The position numbers and the translations under genes are program-made. This document shows positions 26,951-38,318 of a DNA stretch of 64,000 nt, one piece after another. The notes below the pieces were generated by a model that saw only the letters and a program-made list of their open reading frames with translations, did not search any database and was not told where the DNA came from. The stretch spans positions 235,467,591 to 235,531,590 of the forward strand of contig OY728143.1 in NCBI GenBank assembly GCA_963277665.1. The letters are read 5' to 3'. This stretch comes from Viscum album (taxonomy: Eukaryota > Streptophyta > Magnoliopsida > Santalales > Viscaceae). Numbering within the stretch: position 1 is the stretch's first letter; each line of letters opens with the position of its first letter.

Positions 26951-28275
26951 CCCTCCCAAGCTCCCACTTCCTCCTCACTCAAAGACATTGTAGTTCGTCC
27001 AACCTCTGCCCTAATCTCTCTAGATTCCTCCCAAGGTTACCCAAGCTCCCGAGAAGCCTCTCACAAGCCTCTTTCTATCCTTTGGAAGCACACTTCCAAG
27101 TAAGGGTTTTTTCTTCCTTTCTCATTTTTGTCAATTTTATTTAAGTTGTATTTCCCTTTTAATTTCAATTATGAATGGTGGGGTATGGTTTTAAACCTCC
27201 CCCATAATTCCTCCTTATTTGTTTAATGATGGGAGACCCATTTCTCTCTCATTAAATTCCTCCCATGTAAACCCATTACTATGCCGAAATTCTGAAAGGA
27301 ACTTCTCTCTCTTCTTTTACATTCAAGCAATAATATTGTATCATAAATCTAAATTCCATTACAATTATTGGGACATGTATCTATATGACATAATTACTAT
27401 CCATTACATGTAAATATTATGAGGAACCCCTTTCTCTCTCATCAATCATTTTTTATGAATTCTTATGTCACGCCGTTACGCTGCCGAAATCGCACCGATT
27501 TTCTAATCCAATTCCATTGTGTAGTGGATACCATGCCCCTTTCTCCATCAAGGGTATCCACCTTTATGAACCTTTACTTATTTATTACAAAGTTTCATGT
27601 ATGAATTCCACATTCCTTTATCATGGAATAAATTATTATGTTTTATGAATCCATGTTTTATGATCCATGTGGCACACTTATGCATCAAATGAAATGTTTA
27701 AGAAGGGTGCACCCTTATAGCGCTCCAATGCATTGGGTAAAGTATAGTATTATGATACGTCATTTTCAATGAGTTTTGAGTCATGCTAATTCAAGTGCAA
27801 CGAGGGTTTACACATTCTTTATGTGCATTGAGGATTTACTCATGCTCCATGTGCAATGAGTCCTGGCTCATGGTAATTCCATCTTAAGTGTTGTTGCCAC
27901 ATTTCCATGTTATGATTATCATGATTTATCATGCCTTTATGTTCATGTTTATTTTATGCTCTATTGATATGCCTATTGTCTAACATGTATTTTACTCCTC
28001 ATGTTATTCCACGTGTACTCCCTTACTAGGCTTTATAGCTCACCCTTTTCTTATGCATGTCCTTAGTTTATACCATGCAATGCTAAGTATGAGGGAATAT
28101 AGTGGTCATGTAAATGAAGTTTTCAATAAAGATGTTGTATTTCATGTTATAAGTTATTATGTAATTATACTAAGCCCCAAAGACAATAAACCTCTCGATA
28201 TTCTTTGTTTTATCAAGTGATGTTTTATGTAATAAATCATGTTTAAGATTGTAATAAAAGAAGGGTTGTCATATT

Positions 28276-28286
28276 TGGTATCAGAG
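28276..28286 (+). other. Primer-binding site of element G (tRNA-iMet)
   Basis: TGGTATCAGAG starts four bases after the 5' LTR end. It matches the standard initiator-Met primer site for 11 bases. Confidence 0.9.
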
Positions 28287-28774
28287 GGAGGTTTAGTTAT
28301 TTTTGGGATTAGGAAACCCTAGTAAAGCCTAATATACAAGACTAAGTATAATAAACATACCTATGTTTTGTTAAGTACTGGGTAAGTGGTTTATCAAACA
28401 AATAAATCTCTGTCTGGATACGAGTAGGTAGAGGCGGTTGTGGCACAGATGTATCCTATGGGTAAAACCTGAAAACACTGCTTTGTAATAGACTCGAACG
28501 GGAACTGGTGCACGACAACGGGCCTTGCTGCACTCTTGGTTACGAAACTCTCGGGGGATATATTTTGATAAATTCAAAAACTTAGTATGATCCCTTATTA
28601 ATGGAATTAATGAAATGCCCCTACAAATATATGTTAGAAAGTAGATCATGAAAAGCCTAGATTGAACCCTATAGACTAATGAGTAAGGAAATAAAAGTTT
28701 ATTTATAAGTCATCATCTTTTGTCTTTGGATTACACTTTATGTGTTACCCCAAAGTTTCCTTTTATTCCATCCA

Positions 28775-29815
28775 ATGTCCTTTAATAGGAGGACTCAGGC
28801 TAACAACCATTGTGAAGATCAGTGTGATGACTGTACTAATGAGATGCCCAATCCAATTGGAGTGGGAATCCCGAACTTTGTCACGCTTCTCTCTCATCTA
28901 ACTCATATTTTGAATAGAAACACGGGTCAAGAGGAACGTTCAAACCCCCTATGAAATAACAATTCGCTATCGAGATCTTCATGAGACAAATGCCTCCTAA
29001 TTTTAGTGGATCATTAGATCCCACGATTGCTGGACAATAGATCAACTCCATTGAAAAGATCTTCTCTATCCTTCATTGTTCTGAATAAGAGAAGGTTCTC
29101 CTGGCTGATTATTGTATGGAGGGTGAAGCCGATCAATGGTGGACGTTGATCAAAAATAAAAAGCCTGAGGAGTAGATAGAGGCGTTGGAATGGAATGATT
29201 TACGGAAGATGTTTTTCGATAAATATTTTCCGCGCACCCTCTGGCTTCATATAGAAAGGGACTTCCTTTAACACAAGAAAAAAAGATGAAGAATATGATG
29301 GAGCGTACAAGGAAAACATCACAAGGCTTGCTCATTATTCTTACGGCTCTGTCGTTACCCCCGAAGGAAAATTTGACCACTTCTTTGGTGGGCTGAAGCC
29401 TAGCCTGCGGAAAGCATTAGCGATCTGTGACTTTGACAGCTATGAGGAGATTTTCTGATGTGCCCTCAAGGTCAAAATGGAGATTGGGGAATCACATGGG
29501 TATCATGGGGACAAGAAGCGTACGGTGGAATTCAATGATGGCGGTCCGATGGATAAATTCAACGGTTCTAAGAAGATTCAGCACCCCACTTTCCAAAAGT
29601 GCGGAAAGAAGCACCCTGGAAATTGCCTTAAGGGGACGAGAAAATGCTTCAGTTGTGGAAGAGAAGGGCACCTAGATGTTAATTGTCAGCAAGAAAGACC
29701 CACAGCTACGACAGAGGAGAGGAACACTTCGTTCTAACCTCAACACATTATCAATGCTACAAATGCAAAGAACTGGGTCATTTTGAAAATCAGTGCCCTA
29801 ATCTAAGGGTTTTTT
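28775..29815 (+). pseudogene. Element G: gag with zinc knuckles
   Basis: Gag forms the virus-like particle and packages the RNA. The ATG at 28,775 starts MSFNRRTQANN. A stop at 28,952 and frame changes follow. The conserved gag domain lies at about 28,985-29,440, with ADYCMEGEADQWW near 29,113, WNDLRKMFFDKYFP near 29,192 and GGLKPSLRKAL near 29,381. A first knuckle near 29,595 (KCGKKHPGNC) has lost its first Cys. The second, CFSCGREGHLDVNC near 29,645, is intact CX2CX4HX4C. A third, CYKCKELGHFENQC at 29,755-29,796, is intact but in another frame. Three knuckles in a row is more than the usual one or two. The coding frame is broken several times. Confidence 0.85.
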
Positions 29816-30130
29816 GAGACAACTAACAACCTCCAAGGCAGCAAGGAAGAGCTTTTGCCATCACTTCTGCCGAATTGAACCCCGAAAATGAAGTGGTGAT
29901 AGGTATGCTAGTTATTCATTCAACAATAGTGAACCTACTTTTTGATTCAGGTTCAACGAATTTTTTTATCTTGAAAGTTTAGTTGAACAATCCCAGCACC
30001 ACCAAAAATCAAGGAAGTAAAGATGTCGGTGAGTACGGAAAATGGGGTATTCATTGCATCCCATGAATATAAGTCCTCCCTTGTTATAATATGTGGATTT
30101 AATTTCCCGTAAAACCACTTCATACTCTCT
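29816..30130 (+). pseudogene. Element G: aspartic protease
   Basis: The retroelement protease cuts the polyprotein. The active-site motif LLFDSGSTNFF is intact at about 29,936-29,968. Downstream the frame is lost (stop near 29,980), and the end of the domain is picked up in another frame, overlapping the start of the RT frame (AILGIDWLS at about 30,146-30,172). Confidence 0.75.
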
Positions 30131-31225
30131 TTGGTGGAATTTTATGCAATTCTTGGCATTGATTGGCTTTCCTTATATAGAGCCAACACAAATTGTCGGG
30201 AGAGGGAAATCACGCTCCATTTGGAGAATCGACCCCCGATTCTTTACAAGTGTCAGGAGGAAGATGAATCTCTTTTAGCTCCATCCTCTCAAACATGGAT
30301 ATTAATTCCTTATGAGCATGCGTATCTAGCTCAGATGATTGAGTCCAAGGAAGAAACCATCCTTGATGAAATGCCAATTGTGAGGGAATTCGCTAAAGTG
30401 TTTCCCGAGGAACTGCCTGGTCTTCCTCCTAGAAGAGATGTTGAGTTCTCAATTGAACTTATACCCGGGGCATTACCAATATCCAAGACTCCATATATAA
30501 TGTTTGTTGTTGAGCTTGAAGAGATAAAGAAAAAACTACAAGAGAATCTAGATAAAGGGTTTATACGCCAAAGAGATTCACCATGGGGTGCAACAGTCCT
30601 CTTCGTCAAGAAGAAGGATTGGTCAATGCGGCTTTGCATCGATTATCATGAACATAACAAAATCACGAAAAATAACAAGTATCCTCTCCCAAGAATCGAT
30701 GACTTGTTTGATCAGATGTGTGGAGCACAATACTTCTCCAAGGTGGATTTGCGGTCGGGATATTATCTAGTAAGGGTGAAGAAGGAAGATGTCCCTAAGA
30801 CTGCTTTTCGTACAAGATACAGTCACTATGAATTCATAGTAATGCCTTTAGGACTCACCAATGCTCCAGAAATATTCATGGACTTGATGAATAGAGTCTT
30901 TAGATATTACCTTGACAAATTTGTGGTTGTCTTTATAGATGATATTCTAATATACTCCAAAACCAAGGAGGATCATGAGGAGCATTTAAAAACTATACTA
31001 GAGACATTGCGCAAGGAGAAGCTCTATGCAAAGTACAGCAAGTGTGAGTTCAAGTTGAAGGAGGTCTCATTATTGGGCCATATCATCACAAGTAATGGGA
31101 TATCTATGGACCCCTCCAAAAAAGATGCAACTGAGGGATGGCCGAGGCCAACATCGGTAACGGATATCTGTAGCTTCTTGGGGCTAGCTGGATATTATCG
31201 ACGATTTGTGGGAAATTTCTCATGA
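30131..31225 (+). CDS. Element G: reverse transcriptase domain, open for 364 codons
   Basis: RT copies the element RNA into DNA. The frame opens within the protease end (GIDWLSL, residues 9-15) and contains the RT core: [13 protein letters not shown] near residue 166, the first catalytic Asp in KVDLRSGYY near residue 206, [12 protein letters not shown] near 238, the [10 protein letters not shown] catalytic box near 268, and [17 protein letters not shown] at the C-terminus. It ends at TGA where the neighbouring text implies an Arg codon (CGA to TGA), so the stop is a mutation within pol, not a natural end. The ATG is internal; real translation would be as part of a polyprotein. It is the best preserved domain of the element and probably not expressed. 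Confidence 0.85.
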   Translation: MVEFYAILGIDWLSLYRANTNCREREITLHLENRPPILYKCQEEDESLLAPSSQTWILIPYEHAYLAQMIESKEETILDEMPIVREFAKVFPEELPGLPPRRDVEFSIELIPGALPISKTPYIMFVVELEEIKKKLQENLDKGFIRQRDSPWGATVLFVKKKDWSMRLCIDYHEHNKITKNNKYPLPRIDDLFDQMCGAQYFSKVDLRSGYYLVRVKKEDVPKTAFRTRYSHYEFIVMPLGLTNAPEIFMDLMNRVFRYYLDKFVVVFIDDILIYSKTKEDHEEHLKTILETLRKEKLYAKYSKCEFKLKEVSLLGHIITSNGISMDPSKKDATEGWPRPTSVTDICSFLGLAGYYRRFVGNFS

Positions 31226-31735
31226 TTTTCCAACCCTCTTACCAAGCTAACTCAGAAGGGAATAATGTTTGCTTGGAGTGATGAATGCGAAGAAAGGTTC
31301 AAGGAGTTGAAAAAGAGTCTTATCACTGCGCTCGTGCTCAATTTACCCACTGGTGGGAAACTTTTTGTGGTATTCAGTGATGATTTGAAGAATAGATTAG
31401 GCTGTGTGATGATGCATAATGATAAAGTGATATCCAATGCCCCAAGGCAGTTGAAAATCCATGAGTGAAACTATCCAACTCATGACTGGAGTTGGCAGTA
31501 GTGATCTTTGCCTTGAAAATATTTCGGCATTACCTCTATGGAGTGAAATGTGAGATATATACTGACCACAAGAGTATTAAATAAATTTTCACACAGAAAT
31601 AGATTAATATGTGCCAGAGAATATGGATAGATCTCATCAAGGATTATGACTGTTCAATACATTACCACCCTGGGAAAGCGAACAAGGTGGCAGATTCCCT
31701 AAGTAGAAAGGATCCATCGATTCTATCAATGATGA
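31226..31735 (+). pseudogene. Element G: RNase H domain
   Basis: RNase H removes the RNA strand during reverse transcription. The pieces are LFVVFSDDLKNRLGCVM near 31,360 (first catalytic Asp), SNAPRQLKIHE ending at a stop at 31,466, then YTDHKSIK near 31,558 in another reading, and IHYHPGKANKVADSLSRKD at about 31,658-31,714. At least two stops interrupt it. Spacing follows RT directly, as usual in gypsy pol. Confidence 0.8.
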
Positions 31736-32856
31736 GAATTGAGAAGGATCCAATCTTCTTAGACTTGATAAATATGGACATGGGAATCATAGAGAAGGAA
31801 ACATCATCAATCCTTTCACAAATGATTACTCAACCGTCTCTTTTGGAAAATTTAATGGATGCTCAAAATGATGATGTGGGAATTCAAGAAAAAGTGGAAG
31901 CTATCAAAAAGGGGAAATCCTCGGAGTATAATGTTAATGAAGAAGGTATTGTGTAGTTTGGGAAAAGACTATCTGTTCCATAAAGTCCGGAGATGAAGAC
32001 GGAACTTTTGGATGACGCACATGGTTCAAATTTCTCTATTCACCCAGGGAGCACAAAGATGTATCGAGATCTCTGAGAAAACTTTTGGTGGGATAATATT
32101 AAGAAGGAGATCGCTGAATATACATCAAAGTGCCTGGTGTGTTAGCAAGTGAAGGCCGAGAGGCATAAGTCTAAGGGGATGATGCAACCATTTCCGATAC
32201 TAGAATGGAAATGGGAGAATATCACCATGGACTTTGTCACCAGACATCCAAGGATATCCAAAGGAAACAATGCAATCTGGGTTGTTGTTGATCGTCTTAC
32301 AAAGACTGCACACTTCATTTCTATTCGGGAGGATTTCTCTTTGGATCAACTGGCATAGATATATATCAGGAAATTGTTAAGGTTGCATGGATTACCACTA
32401 TCTATTGTTTCTGATCAAGATCCAAGAATCACCTCCATGTTTTGGTAGAGTCTTCAACATGCTCTGAATACCGAACTGAACTTCAGTACAACCTATCATC
32501 CTCAAACTGGTGGCCAATCGGAACGGACTATCCAAACACTTGAGGAAATGTTGAGAGTTTGCTCAATGGACTTTAAAGGAGTATGAGATCAACATATTCC
32601 TCTGGTTGAGTTCTCTTATAATAACAGTTTCCACTAGAGCATCCACATGGCACCATATGAAGCCCTGTATGGGAAAAGGTGCAGAACACTGGCATGTTGG
32701 GATGAGGTCGGTGAACGTAAGCTGCTTGGACTCGAAATGGTCAAAGAAATGGTGGAGAATGTGAAAACTATTCAGCAGCATATCAAGGCAGCCCAGAGTC
32801 AACAGAAGAGTTATGCAGATAATCGTCGATGAGACCTTGAGTTTAAAGTTGGAGAC
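31736..32856 (+). pseudogene. Element G: integrase, N-terminal and catalytic domains
   Basis: Integrase inserts the cDNA into the host genome. The zinc-binding part is at about 32,047-32,165 (KMYRDL, CLVC). The core starts with ITMDFVTRHPRISKG at 32,221 (first acidic residue), has SIVSDQDPRITS near 32,402 (second Asp), then TYHPQTGGQSERTIQTLEEM near 32,490 (the Glu region), and MAPYEALYGKRC at 32,647. Premature stops occur at 31,954, 32,143, 32,356, 32,445, 32,584, 32,635 and 32,830. Several replace what look like Gln, Arg or Trp codons through single C-to-T or G-to-A changes. Confidence 0.85.
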
Positions 32857-33264
32857 ATGGTGTTTCTACGCATATCTCCATGGAAGAAGGTCATGAGGTT
32901 TGGAAGGAAAGGGAAGTTAAGACCAAGGTACATCGGCCCCTTTGATATTCTTGATCGTGTCGGGGTTGTGGCCTATCGACTGGCACTTCCACCTTCCATG
33001 GCCAAAGTACATGATGTTTTTCATGTATCTCTCTTAAGGAAGTACATACCGGACCCTTCACATGTACTCTCTTCTGAGGTGGTACAATTGGAAGACTATC
33101 TCTTTTATGAGGAGCAACCAGTGAAGATCTTATATAATAGAGAAAAATTTCTACAAAATAAGACAATTCCCCATCTCAAGTTGTTGTGGAGAAACCACAA
33201 GTTTGAAGAATCGACTTGGGAATCAGAGGATATGATGAATCTGAGTTACCCACATTTGTTTTAG
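32857..33264 (+). CDS. Element G: integrase C-terminus and chromodomain
   Basis: A 135-codon open frame. Residues 1-55 are the integrase C-terminal domain (MVFLRISPWKKVMRFG, then RPRYIGPFDIL). VHDVFHVSLLRKYIPDPSHV follows at about 51-70. Residues about 90-134 form a chromodomain (KTIPHLKLLWRNHKFEESTW), which in chromoviruses directs integration into heterochromatin by reading histone marks. It ends at TAG at 33,262. A TGA just upstream (32,830, CGA to TGA) cuts it from the rest of pol, so the ATG is an internal Met. Confidence 0.85.
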   Translation: MVFLRISPWKKVMRFGRKGKLRPRYIGPFDILDRVGVVAYRLALPPSMAKVHDVFHVSLLRKYIPDPSHVLSSEVVQLEDYLFYEEQPVKILYNREKFLQNKTIPHLKLLWRNHKFEESTWESEDMMNLSYPHLF

Positions 33265-33298
33265 TGTGGGAAAAGGAAAATTTTGAGGGCGTAATTTC

Positions 33299-33313
33299 CT
33301 AAGGGGGGAATAT
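33299..33313 (+). other. Polypurine tract of element G
   Basis: TAAGGGGGGAATA directly precedes the 3' LTR start at 33,314, the usual place for plus-strand DNA priming. Confidence 0.8.
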
Positions 33314-35949
33314 TGTAATGACCCAAAGTTTAATTAATAGAAATCCCTCTTTATCTAATTATATGTCTCTTTATGTTTATATAAAATGTCAACTTCTTTG
33401 GTTTTATGATAAGAATTTTGATCGTTGCTAATATAGCTGTTGAATAGCGATCACATGATTATTATAAATATAGGACTTTAACAAATCCAATTTACTCAGA
33501 CAAAAGAAGCGGTGGCCTCATCCAGTAGAATTGCCCCATACGAAGCCCATTTTTCAGCCCTCAAAAAAGAGGTCGCATCTTTGGGCTTCTCTCTTGACCA
33601 AGCCCAAGAAGAGCTTCATCATGTCAAGCTCGAACGTGACCGTCTACGGGAAAAGTGAAAGTTGATTGAAATTACCACTCGAACGATGTTATCCGAGCCA
33701 CCACAAGAGTCTGTCACCATTGCACACCTTACCCTTAGGTATTATGCGTCTGTTTTAATGGGTTATGTAACAAATAATTAGTACTATTTTGATGTACATT
33801 ATTTTTGTATATAATAATGAATATAATTTCTAGTCATTTTTGATACGTTGTAAATAGTTTTTAAAGAACAAATGGTGTTTTTTAGTTATTATTTAATTAA
33901 GAAATCTATTTTATTAAATTAATAGATTTTTGAATTAAATAATATTTTAATAAAATAATAATAATATTATTAAATTAATTTTTATTAAATATGAATTATC
34001 TTATAATTTTATAAATGCAATTAAAAATTTTGTTAAGGTTTGAATGTCATTTCTGTCAAAACCCGTGAATTTTCGATAAATGTCAGTTTTTATTTTAAAA
34101 GTGAAAATTTACATATTTAAAATATTATTTAGATAAAATAAATGTTATTTCTGGAATCAGGATGTCGAAATTATCCAACGGTGAATTTTTCATAATTTTT
34201 TGAGACAGTCAAATTTTTGGGTAAAAATTAAATACCGTTTAAATATATAATGTATTTTATGACATCATAATGACCCAATAGTGATGTAATAAAACAATAA
34301 TATTTATTTTCTGCCAATATATGTTTTCACATTAAAATAATGTGATTTTGGGTTTGTTTGACTTACTTTTCAATGCATTAATTGACCCCTCAAGACTTAT
34401 TCAACACCTTGCCTTTTTAAATTAATTTCAATGGGAGTGTGACTCACCTCCACAAAAGAAACCCTAATATTTTAAGAAGTTCGGACTTTGGCCTTATAAA
34501 ATATTGTTTTCAACTTAACTTTTCCAAAAACCATTGTAAAAATCCATGGTATGGTTTGTGGTTTGGATTAATTTAATGTAAGGGGACCCAAACCTAAATA
34601 ATAAAGAATTCCCTCAACTTTCCTATATAAACCCACCCATGATCCCCCTTACTCCTCATTAAAAGGCCTTGGAGTTCTTACATCCTCTTCCCTAATCTCT
34701 CTATAATCCTCCCATTGTGACCCAAGCTCCCAAAAAGCCTCTCACAAGCCTCTCTATATCCTTTTGAGTCACACTTCCAAGTAAGGGTTTTTTTCCTTTC
34801 TCATTTTTTTCAATTTTATTTAAGTTGTATTGCCCTTTTAATTTCAATTATGAATGTTGGGGTATGGTTTTAAACCTCCCCCATACTGCCCTATAATTTT
34901 TTTAATGATGGGAGACCCCTTTCTTTCTCATTAAATTCCTCCCATGTACACCCGTTACTATGCCGAAATTCCGAAAGGAACTTCTCTCTCTTCTTTTACA
35001 TTCAAGAAATAATTATGTATCATGAATCTAAATTCCATTAAAATTGTTGGGACATGTATCTATATGACCTCCTTACTGTCCATTACATGTAAATATGATG
35101 AGTAACCCCTTTCTCTCTCATCAACCATTTTTTGTGAATTCTTATGTCACGTCGTTACGCTGCCGAAATCGCACCGATTTTCTAAGCCAATGCCATTTTG
35201 TAGGGGATACCATGCCCATTTCTCCATCAAAGGTATCCACCTTTATGAACCTTTACTTATTGATTACAAAGTTTCATGTATGAATTCCACATTCCTTTAT
35301 TGTGGAATAAATTATTAGGTTTTATGAATCCATTTTTTATGATCCATGTGGGACTCTTACGCATGAAATGAAATGTTTAAGAAGGGTGCGCCCTTATAGC
35401 ACTCCAATTCATTTGGTAAAGTATAGTATCATGATACGTCATGTGCAATGAGTGTTGAATCATGCTAATTCAAGTGAAACAAGGGTTTACTCGTGCTTTA
35501 TGTGCAATGAGGATTTACTCATCATCCATGTGCAATGTGCCTTGGCTCATGCTAATTCCATGTTAAGTATTGTTGCCACATTTCCATGTTATGATTATCA
35601 TGCTTTATCATGCCTTTATGTTCATGTTTCTTTTATTCTCTATTGATATGCCTATTATCTAACATATATCGTACTCCTCATGTTATTCCACGTGTACTCC
35701 CTTACTGGGCTTTATAGCTCACCCTTTTCTTATGCATGTCCTCAGGTTATCCCATGCAATGCTAAGTACGAGGGAATGTAGTGGTCATTAAAAGAAGTTT
35801 TCAATAAAAATGTTGTATTTCAGGTTATAAGTTTTTATGTAATGATACTAATCCCCAATGACACTAAACATCTAGATCTTCTTTTTTGTATCAAGTGATG
35901 TTTTATGTAATAAATCATGTTTAAGATTGTAATAAAAGAAGGGTTGTCA
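33314..35949 (+). repeat. Element G: 3' LTR
   Basis: TGTAATGACCC to GGGTTGTCA, 2,636 bp, aligned end to end with the 5' LTR at about 88% identity in the part compared by eye. The U3 short frame (from 33,512) is broken by a lost ATG and a TGA at 33,656. The TATA box is at 34,624-34,630. Confidence 0.95.
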
Positions 35950-36551
35950 TACGCAACACCTTCTCCTTGCGGTATTGGATCTCCACTGGTCGCTCCTCAA
36001 TGGTTTCATCATCATCAACATCTATCTCTACCCAATCAATTACATGAGAGTCATCATGAAGATAATGACTGATCTATGATGCATGAAAACATCATGTATC
36101 CGAATCATCTGTGGGGGAAGTGATACTTGATACACTACATCTCCAACATGAGATAACACCTAAAAAGGCCCAAAAATGCGGGGAGAAAGCTTACTTCCAT
36201 GATCAAACCTTCACTGCCCATGTTGGGGAGTCACCTTCAGAAACACATGGTCCCCAAAATTGAACTATAAGGGCCTCCTCCTTTGATCGGCATATGATTT
36301 TTGTCGATATTGTGTTGTCTTCATCGTCTGAAGAATCTCCTGAACCATATTTGTTTTATTAAGCACTAGTTCTGGTTTGAGAATTTCTGGCTCTCTGACC
36401 CCAATATAGCACAAAGGAGAATATAAAGGTCATCCATATAGGGCTTCAAAAGGAACCATACTGATGGTAGAGTGAAGACTATTATGTTAAGAAAACTCCT
36501 CCTAGGGTAAGTGCTTCATCCAAAAACCTCCAAAATGAAAAACACAAGAGT
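35950..36551 (-). pseudogene. Element F: integrase C-terminus and first half of chromodomain
   Basis: On the minus strand this reads MVPFEALYG near 36,470, followed by the integrase C-terminal domain remnant (FGPF-like segment near 36,170) and then RPVEIQYRKEKVLR at about 35,990-35,952, where element G begins. Stops and frameshifts break it. Upstream it continues across element H at 46,134; downstream across G at 25,630. Confidence 0.75.
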
Positions 36552-36556
36552 GTAAC
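36552..36556. repeat. Target-site duplication GTAAC, left of H
   Basis: GTAAC immediately precedes TGATGTTATT at 36,557 and recurs at 46,129-46,133 right after the opposite end of H. A 5-bp duplication is standard for gypsy integrase. Confidence 0.85.
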
Positions 36557-38315
36557 TGATGTTATTAATATTTTCATGACTTATTATATTCCCCCTTTAC
36601 TTATTTTATATGAAATGTGCATAATTTGTGTGAAATATTAATGTTTTAATATTAAGTATAATATTTGAGCATTTTTAGAAGTAGTCCAATCGAGTCTGTT
36701 TAATGTTTTAATTATAAATGTCACTATACTGATCCAAATTGTGTCGTTATTGTTTTTTAGGATTCTCCTTTCAATATAAAACTTTTCATTAGAAGGAAAT
36801 ATGATCCAATTCTGCCATTTGAAGGTTCATATGGTCCTCACAAACAAGACCAAAGAATTTGTGAACAAACTGGACCAGCCTTGAAGATTGATTTACTGGG
36901 CTCAATAAAGAAGTCCAAAAACATTAACTCTCCACCATAATTCGGGGGACACAACATTTCATCTTGGATAAAAATTTAATGGCCCAAATTTAAGTACAAG
37001 GGGCCCAAATGAAGCTTTGAAGTCCAGCCCACCATTCTGTCCGAGAATTAAAATCAGTATACTATTCATGACATATCTCATGATGTAAGCATCCAATCGA
37101 GCTGAGATTTTTCAGTGGGAAAGAGGAGATATAGGTGGCCCACTTTTTTGAAGAAGTAATTCGGATTTGAAGGCATATTCCTGTTCAAAAATCCATTCAC
37201 ATTTTGGCCATCGAAAAAGCATGGATAGAAATGGACAGTTTACCATTGTTTAATAAAACCTCCATAACTTTGGATAACCTTGTCCAAATGCCTCCATATT
37301 TTGGAAGTAGTTGGAAAACTTTATTATCTACAACTTTTAAGAAGGAGATATTTGGATATTCGGATGTCGGAATAGCCAAATCAGCGATGCAAGTGGAGGG
37401 ACAGATTAGGAATGCAAACAGTCCACTCCTTGGGCTATAAATACTCTCCCCTTCTCTTCTTGAGAGGGGTTGGCATTTCAGAAAAGAGGAGATCATATTG
37501 GCACGACCAAAGATTTTCCAAAGGCTTGGGAGGACCTTCAATACTCACGTTTTTACTTGAGAGACCTTTCCTCCTCTCTTTGTTTTCACTTACTTTTTTG
37601 TTCTTCATTTTTGTAATCTTGTAATTCTCTTTCTTTGTAATTCTGTTTTAATGCAAGTTACTTCTTCAATATCTCTTATTCTCATCCACCATCTGTAGTT
37701 TAATATTTATGTTCCTAAAATAGTTTAAATTAAGTTGAATGCCCTTCCCTTCTTTTGCTTCCTCATTCAATCGAAAATCCGTTTTTAATTATCATCATCG
37801 TTCGTGTGTGTGTGTCAACGTACCACTCTTTTCTAATCCCTTTCTTTTTCTTCTATTCTTAATTTATCATCATAATTATTTTAACCAGAATATTAAATAT
37901 CCAAATGGCTGAGTAATTCTCTCATTGGGGTGAGTAATAATTCGGGGATGTTAAGTGATTGAGAGTTTTGCTCGATGAGTATTCTTTAAATTAATATTGT
38001 GTATGTTAAACTTAATATGTCATGGATTAATGATATGTTTTGTTTAACGAGTGGTTTCCATGGATTATTGGAACAATAAATACACTAACATAAATATGTT
38101 TTTATTTAGATTAGAACCCTATGTTAAGTTAAGGCTTGTATTAAAGCCTTAACACTTAGTAATTCTAATCAACATCATCTTGTGACATGGGTGTTAATTT
38201 AAATGCAATATAAAGCAATGCTCAAGGATATCACAAGCTTAACTAACCTAATAATGAACTCACCCCAATCTTTATAAACTTGTTAAATTAATCATCATTC
38301 ATTAAACATTTCAAT
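36557..38315 (+). repeat. Element H: extra inverted LTR (truncated)
   Basis: It starts TGATGTTATTAATATTTTCA, exactly like the outer end of the 5' LTR read on the minus strand. It follows the LTR in reverse orientation to about CATTTCAATA at 38,305-38,314, then stops about 160 bases short of the LTR end. Identity to the adjacent LTR is about 94% over the first 260 bases by eye and lower near the inner end. It forms the left arm of a palindrome with 38,479-40,234. Frames at 37,204-37,440 and 37,412-37,624 lie in LTR sequence and are not genes. Confidence 0.85.
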
Positions 38316-38318
38316 ATT

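Larger units (their letters stand above)
25631..28271 (+). repeat. Element G: 5' LTR
   Basis: It runs from TGTAACGACCC to GGGTTGTCA (TG...CA), 2,641 bp. It is matched along its length by 33,314-35,949 and followed at once by a tRNA-Met primer site. U3 holds a less AT-rich segment with a short open frame. A TATA box lies at 26,943. The downstream part has short repeats (catgctaattcaagtgcaac variants at 27,780-27,880). Confidence 0.95.
25631..35949 (+). mobile_element. Element G: full-length chromovirus, pseudogenised
   Basis: A complete plus-strand Ty3/gypsy element of 10.3 kb: 5' LTR, iMet primer site, gag with zinc knuckles, protease, RT, RNaseH, integrase, chromodomain, polypurine tract, 3' LTR. 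It sits in the chromodomain of the minus-strand element F. The two LTRs differ at about 12% of sites in the first 210 bases by eye. Every domain except RT carries stops or frameshifts. No matching 5-bp target duplication is seen (CGGAA on the left, TACGC on the right). The terminal chromodomain suggests the Tekay/Del branch. Confidence 0.9.

Noticed and set aside
28085..28271. A separate polyadenylation or terminator feature at the end of the G LTR
   Set aside because: AATAAA-like words are expected at this AT content, and I saw nothing that singles one out.
37204..37624. Two short open frames on the plus strand, and related frames at 39,169-39,542 and 45,190-45,402
   Set aside because: They are the same LTR sequence of H seen in its three copies and orientations; no protein family is recognisable.
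37805..37820. GT-rich microsatellite (also CA-rich at 38,979-38,990 and 44,870-44,882)
   Set aside because: Very short, and the three are the same LTR position in the three copies of H.
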